A stretch of DNA of 64,000 nt from Sporosarcina sp. Marseille-Q4943 (GTDB lineage: Bacteria; Bacillota; Bacilli; Bacillales_A; Planococcaceae): contig NZ_CALSFT010000002.1 of the NCBI RefSeq assembly GCF_943736995.1, positions 930,001-994,000 of the forward strand, in the 5' to 3' direction. A model generated the notes under the pieces. It was not told the DNA's origin and made no database searches. It worked only from the letters and a program-made list of their open reading frames with translations. Position 1 is the first letter of the stretch; every line of letters begins with the position of its first letter. Shown one piece after another: positions 63,991-64,000 of this stretch. The position numbers and the translations under genes were made by a program.

Positions 63991-64000
63991 ATCGATTCTC

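Overview
This window reads as one contiguous chromosomal segment of a low-to-moderate GC Gram-positive bacterium of the order Bacillales. The best fit is the Planococcaceae/Caryophanaceae, with a Sporosarcina-like genus most likely. The evidence is gene order: blocks that sit together in Bacillus subtilis recur here (flaG-fliD-fliS-fliT/hpf-secA-prfB-cccB-ftsEX-ctpB-minJ-csbA; addBA; yisKL; yitU-yitV-yitW; fabHA-fabF-trpS-spxA-mecA-coiA-pepF-spxH-yjbI-yjbJ-yjbL-yjbM-nadF-yjbO-prpE). They are joined in a different order and broken by intergenic repeats. Genus assignment is inference, not measured.

Layout. 1-5.2 kb is the end of an operon coding for a LivM-type permease, a KAS III-like thiolase-fold enzyme, an alpha/beta hydrolase, an NAD-type SDR and an acyl-CoA ligase. 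This looks like uptake and CoA-dependent processing of an organic acid. A RocB-like M20 hydrolase follows. 7.0-14.4 kb is a motility block: a sigma-D promoter, flaG, fliD, fliS, fliT, two paralogous chemoreceptors without an extracellular sensor domain, a PilZ protein, and hpf behind a sigma-H-like promoter. 14.8-27.2 kb holds secA, prfB with its programmed +1 frameshift, cytochrome c551, ftsEX with a coiled-coil M23 hydrolase, a TlpA/ResA-like thioredoxin with a Cys-free membrane protein, ctpB, minJ and csbA. 27.2-29.1 kb has azlCD (minus strand) and a TVP38-type membrane protein. 29.5-37.9 kb has addBA and a DUF418 protein. 38-41.6 kb has yisK, yisL, a 125-bp tandem repeat array and a secreted, membrane-anchored GH13-like protein that lacks catalytic residues. 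41.7-47.4 kb has degV/yitU (minus), yitV, yitW, a ClpB without its N-domain behind a CtsR-type operator, and yjzD. 47.5-64 kb has fabHA with a FapR-type operator, fabF, trpS with a T-box leader, a DUF4015 protein, spxA, mecA, coiA, pepF, spxH, a truncated globin, a lytic transglycosylase, yjbL, a small alarmone synthetase, NAD kinase, a pseudouridine synthase and prpE.

How the parts relate. Most genes are core functions: secretion, translation termination, division and wall hydrolysis, recombination, fatty-acid synthesis, and Spx/MecA/SpxH proteolytic control. The unusual material lies between genes and in a few altered proteins. There are three arrays of 20-21-bp degenerate tandem repeats with unrelated consensus sequences but strict periods. 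A family of modular hairpin repeats occurs in whole or in part at five sites. Four apparently identical 125-bp tandem copies lie beside a diverged fifth. An orphan regulatory stretch near 58 kb carries an FNR-type palindrome, a cre-like site and a strong terminator but no credible gene. Among proteins, the catalytically degenerate amylase-like protein and the N-domain-less ClpB are the best candidates for undescribed biology. I found no tRNA, rRNA, CRISPR array, transposase or prophage gene.
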